Origin: Flammeovirgaceae bacterium UBA5008
Lineage (GTDB): Bacteria; Bacteroidota; Bacteroidia; Cytophagales; Cyclobacteriaceae
DNA: 8,176 bases
Assembly: GCA_002398365.1 (NCBI GenBank)
Contig: DGYK01000050.1
Location: 1 to 8,176, forward strand
Direction of reading: 5' to 3'
The position numbers and the translations under genes were made by a program. Shown here piece after piece: positions 6,279 to 8,176 of the stretch (positions are counted from its first letter, which is position 1; each line of letters starts with the position of its first letter). Below the pieces are notes generated by a model. The model had not been told where the DNA came from and ran no database searches. It saw nothing but the letters and a program-made list of their open reading frames with translations.

Positions 6279-6321
6279 AGGCACAAACAGAAATAGCTAA
6301 TAGCAAAATAAAACTAAAGAC

Positions 6322-6346
6322 ATGCGCACATTCTAATGTTATGTGC
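6322..6346 (+). repeat. Intergenic repeat, distal hairpin part, copy A
   Basis: ATGC, four variable bases, then ATTCTAATGT (6330-6339) are shared with 7547-7568 at 17 of 22 positions. GCACAT (6326-6331) pairs with ATGTGC (6341-6346) around a 9-nt loop TCTAATGTT. It lies 28 nt before the start of the 346-aa gene, so it could be a recombination site, a leader hairpin or a regulatory element. Confidence 0.6.
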
Positions 6347-6373
6347 TAATTTAAAAACAACATTCTGCAACAA

Positions 6374-7414
6374 ATGAAACTGTTCAACAAGATATTTAAA
6401 TCTAACAAGATAGTGCCTGCCGACTTGACAACTATAACAAGAACTGAAACTCTTGAAGGATTTTCTATTCCAGGGATAATCCATAATATGCAATATCACT
6501 TTACAGACTTGCAGGTGTATAGTGACGGACTTATCTCTTGTTGGGAAATGGTTGACTTACCAATGTTTAAGGATAAATTGAATAAAGGTTGGGTCGTTAC
6601 ATCTATTCCGAATGGAGAAGCTATTTCTGTTTTTAATTTAGGACATTGGACTATCGAACAAGGTGAATGGCACCACACCAAAGAAACTTTATATGAGTTT
6701 GTTTATTCATTGGTAAAAAAGCTCAATCCAACACTTGAAAACTTATATAATTACAATGGTAGGAATTCAAAGTTGGTAGGGAAAGTAGATGTTGCAAAAC
6801 ACTTTATCCCAAACCCCAAGCCATACTATTTAGACGACCCAAATTCTTTCTTTCCTGAAAAAATCAATGGAGAGAAATTTCATTTTTTCTATCGAAATAA
6901 CGACTCTGCAACGTATCTGGCTGAATTGTCCATTTACAAGAGTGGATACGTTGAAATAACTAATTTGCCTACAAAAAAAGTTTTCAAATTCGAAGAGCTT
7001 AGTGAGCTAACCCAAAAAGGAATCCTTACGACAGATTTAAAAATCGGAGAAACTGTTACAATTCTGAATTTAGGTTCTTTTAAAATTGTTTCAGGAAGCG
7101 GTGTTGACATTAAATTCAAATTAAACGAATTGACAGACAAGTTTAATGAACTAAATGGGAGAGAAAATAGCATCACTAAGTGTGCTAGAATTTTTGAAGA
7201 GTACAAACAGAAACCAACAAAGCGATTACGAGACGAATTAAAAGATGCATATGAAGCTGTCCCAGAACATAAAAGAATTTTCGTTGGTACAATGGACACA
7301 AAAGATTATGAAGTGCGTCAAGTAATTTATGGCGACATTATTAAAAAAGAATGGGAAGATGACTATGGTTATGAGTATCCATTTGATGATATGCCAAAAC
7401 CAATTGACGAATAA
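6374..7414 (+). CDS. Hypothetical protein with an internal duplication
   Basis: I do not recognise this 346-aa protein's family with confidence. It has no signal peptide or membrane helix and so is probably cytosolic. Two regions resemble each other: residues 45-98 (VYSDGLISCWE, FKDKLNKGWVVTSIPNGE, FNLGHWTIEQGEW) and 185-243 (IYKSGYVEITN, FEELSELTQKGILTT, LKIGETVTILNLGSFKI). Each has a strand with a Gly turn, a helix with F/E-x-L, a strand ending in T, a GE turn and an NLG-strand, which suggests a duplicated small beta-rich domain. The C-terminal part (about 263-346) is a charged helix, then a strand-rich segment (RIFVGTMDTKDYEVRQVIYG), and an acidic, aromatic tail. The gene is flanked by the two copies of the intergenic repeat and is AT-rich, in line with an accessory or transferred gene. 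Confidence 0.8.
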   Translation: MKLFNKIFKSNKIVPADLTTITRTETLEGFSIPGIIHNMQYHFTDLQVYSDGLISCWEMVDLPMFKDKLNKGWVVTSIPNGEAISVFNLGHWTIEQGEWHHTKETLYEFVYSLVKKLNPTLENLYNYNGRNSKLVGKVDVAKHFIPNPKPYYLDDPNSFFPEKINGEKFHFFYRNNDSATYLAELSIYKSGYVEITNLPTKKVFKFEELSELTQKGILTTDLKIGETVTILNLGSFKIVSGSGVDIKFKLNELTDKFNELNGRENSITKCARIFEEYKQKPTKRLRDELKDAYEAVPEHKRIFVGTMDTKDYEVRQVIYGDIIKKEWEDDYGYEYPFDDMPKPIDE

Positions 7415-7441
7415 GAGGAAAAACTCCCTAATGACCAATGA

Positions 7442-7495
7442 CCAATAACACCAATACATTTTTGTATGAGTGAGGTGGAACAGCGAGATTTGATA
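7442..7495 (+). repeat. Intergenic repeat, proximal part, copy B
   Basis: This is the partner of 6225-6278: CCAATAACA at 7442-7450, ATTTTTG at 7458-7464 and AGCGAGATTTG at 7482-7492, with identical spacing. It is preceded by short CCAAT-type tandem units (7434-7455), as in copy A. Confidence 0.65.
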
Positions 7496-7546
7496 AAATA
7501 AGGAACTCCCGGATATAATAGAAATAGGCCCAGGTTTTGGTAATAG

Positions 7547-7574
7547 ATGCATGTATTCTAATGTGATGCTACAT
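7547..7574 (+). repeat. Intergenic repeat, distal hairpin part, copy B
   Basis: This carries the same ATGC....ATTCTAATGT arrangement as copy A, with the core at 7555-7564. The left arm is ATGTA (7551-7555), pairing with TACAT (7570-7574), whereas copy A uses GCACAT/ATGTGC. Arm sequence has changed but pairing is retained. It lies 12 nt before the start of the 157-aa gene. Confidence 0.55.
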
Positions 7575-7585
7575 AAAAATTAAAT

Positions 7586-8059
7586 ATGTTTTGGTTTGAC
7601 ATCTACGGGTTAAGTGACAAAAAGGACAAAGAATTAATTAATAAGTTCTTAAGTGAGTTTGCCCATCGAGATCAGATCGAAGATAGATCTGGGGATATCG
7701 TAACGATATTTAGTGATCAGAATGATGATGCGAATCAAGAAAACATCGCAGTTGAGACGACAACGGACTTAATAGAGTTAGGCGTAAAAACATTTAACAA
7801 GGGATTTGTAGTCTACTTTCATAAAGGATTGAAACCAGACATTACTTCCCTATTGTTAAAATTTACTTACGATAACAAGATTATTTATGGGGTGTCTGTT
7901 GATCAGAACAATAAAACTGAAGCAAGAAACGTAAGGGACAAATTAATTAGAGACTTCCATGTAAAAGACGTAAGTATTGAATGTGAGTTTCCGCCTGCTG
8001 ACGATGAGAGTGAATTTTACAGAAACAAAGAATATTGGAAGGATATTTTAAAAGATTAG
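7586..8059 (+). CDS. Hypothetical protein, 157 aa
   Basis: This small acidic soluble protein is not recognised. It opens with a hydrophobic strand (MFWFDIYGLS), then a charged helix (DKELINKFLSEFAHRD), strands GDIVTIFSD and FVVYFHKG, a Leu-rich helix (DITSLLLKF), the strand IIYGVSVD, a charged helix (EARNVRDKLIRDF) and a final acidic tail with aromatics (FYRNKEYWKDILKD). The alternating beta-alpha-beta order could be a ferredoxin-like or similar small alpha/beta fold; this is inference from pattern only. There is no signal peptide, membrane segment or obvious catalytic motif. It is the last gene of the single-gene series, downstream of repeat copy B and upstream of the long terminal inverted repeat. 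A small immunity-type or accessory protein is possible but unsupported. Confidence 0.75.
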   Translation: MFWFDIYGLSDKKDKELINKFLSEFAHRDQIEDRSGDIVTIFSDQNDDANQENIAVETTTDLIELGVKTFNKGFVVYFHKGLKPDITSLLLKFTYDNKIIYGVSVDQNNKTEARNVRDKLIRDFHVKDVSIECEFPPADDESEFYRNKEYWKDILKD

Positions 8060-8090
8060 TGTGAATTTTTAGCGTAGCACAACAAAGTGT

Positions 8091-8176
8091 ATGCGCTATT
8101 TTCACCCTCTCAAGTATTATCCCGTGAAGCCTACAGGTTCAATCCAGATCATTTTGAGAGGGTGAAAATAGCGCAT
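8091..8176. repeat. Perfect 23-bp inverted repeat with a 40-nt loop at the window edge
   Basis: Left arm 8091-8113 (begins ATGCGCTATTTTCACC) and right arm 8154-8176 (ends GTGAAAATAGCGCAT) are perfectly complementary over 23 bp, and the repeat may extend past the window. The loop (8114-8153) contains no promoter-like box and no gene. It starts 32 nt after the stop of the 157-aa gene. It could be a two-way terminator, a cruciform or folded recombination site, or a small palindromic element of about 86 bp. No T-tract is visible within the window. Confidence 0.8.

Noticed and set aside
6108..6296. Short plus-strand open frame after the reductase gene
   Set aside because: It crosses the G-depleted low-complexity tract and repeat copy A; the Pro/Thr/Ser-rich peptide reflects base composition.
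6225..6346. Canonical integron attC site
   Set aside because: ATAACA and TGTTAT lie near the ends of copy A in attC-like order, but the GTTRRRY core does not fit, copy B reads GTGATG at the matching place, and no integrase is in view. Kept only as an attC-like hypothesis.
7238..7552. Minus-strand frame over the end of the 346-aa gene and the following spacer
   Set aside because: It reads as Phe/Ile/Leu-rich antisense of Lys/Glu/Asn codons and overlaps repeat copy B; no start context or family.
8134..8146. tRNA T-arm-like string GGTTCAATCC in the loop of the terminal inverted repeat
   Set aside because: The flanks do not form a T stem beyond one base pair, and there is no acceptor, anticodon arm or CCA context.
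8091..8176. Invertible (phase-variable) promoter flanked by inverted repeats
   Set aside because: The 40-nt loop is short for a DNA inversion segment, has no TAnnTTTG-type promoter in either direction, and no invertase is nearby.

Overview
The window looks like chromosome from a member of the Bacteroidota, most plausibly a Chitinophagales/Sphingobacteriia-type bacterium. The evidence is an outer-membrane OmpA protein with thrombospondin type 3 (TSP3) calcium-binding repeats, several TAnnTTTG-like promoter elements (the Bacteroidota -7 box), A-rich leaders without clear Shine-Dalgarno sequences, and the protein families present. The genus cannot be fixed from this sequence alone.

The left half (about 1-4620) is ordinary, moderately GC core-type sequence. 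An SDR oxidoreductase (+) converges on a SemiSWEET sugar transporter (-), with a 15-bp inverted repeat between them that probably acts as a two-way terminator. A gene-free stretch of about 500 nt follows and ends in a likely promoter for mscL. mscL is followed after about 10 nt by a TSP3-OmpA gene, a probable envelope/osmotic two-gene unit closed by a strong hairpin. Next come a small secreted protein made almost entirely of Lys and Glu, a second terminator with a T-tract, and a stand-alone receiver-Hpt phosphorelay protein.

The right half (about 4624-8176) differs in character. It is more AT-rich and carries only single, unrelated, same-strand genes separated by 117-262 nt: a possible DMP19/DUF4375-like protein, a RibD-C/DHFR-like reductase, an unknown 346-aa protein with an internal duplication, and an unknown 157-aa protein. 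Two of the spacers (6225-6346 and 7442-7574) share a bipartite repeat on either side of the 346-aa gene. The distal part holds a conserved ATTCTAATGT core inside small hairpins whose arms differ in sequence but still pair. The window ends in a perfect 23-bp inverted repeat with a 40-nt loop. This layout resembles a cassette or accessory-gene array. The repeats do not match canonical integron attC sites and no recombinase is in view, so the mobile nature is inference.

No rRNA, tRNA, CRISPR array, transposase or integrase gene was found.
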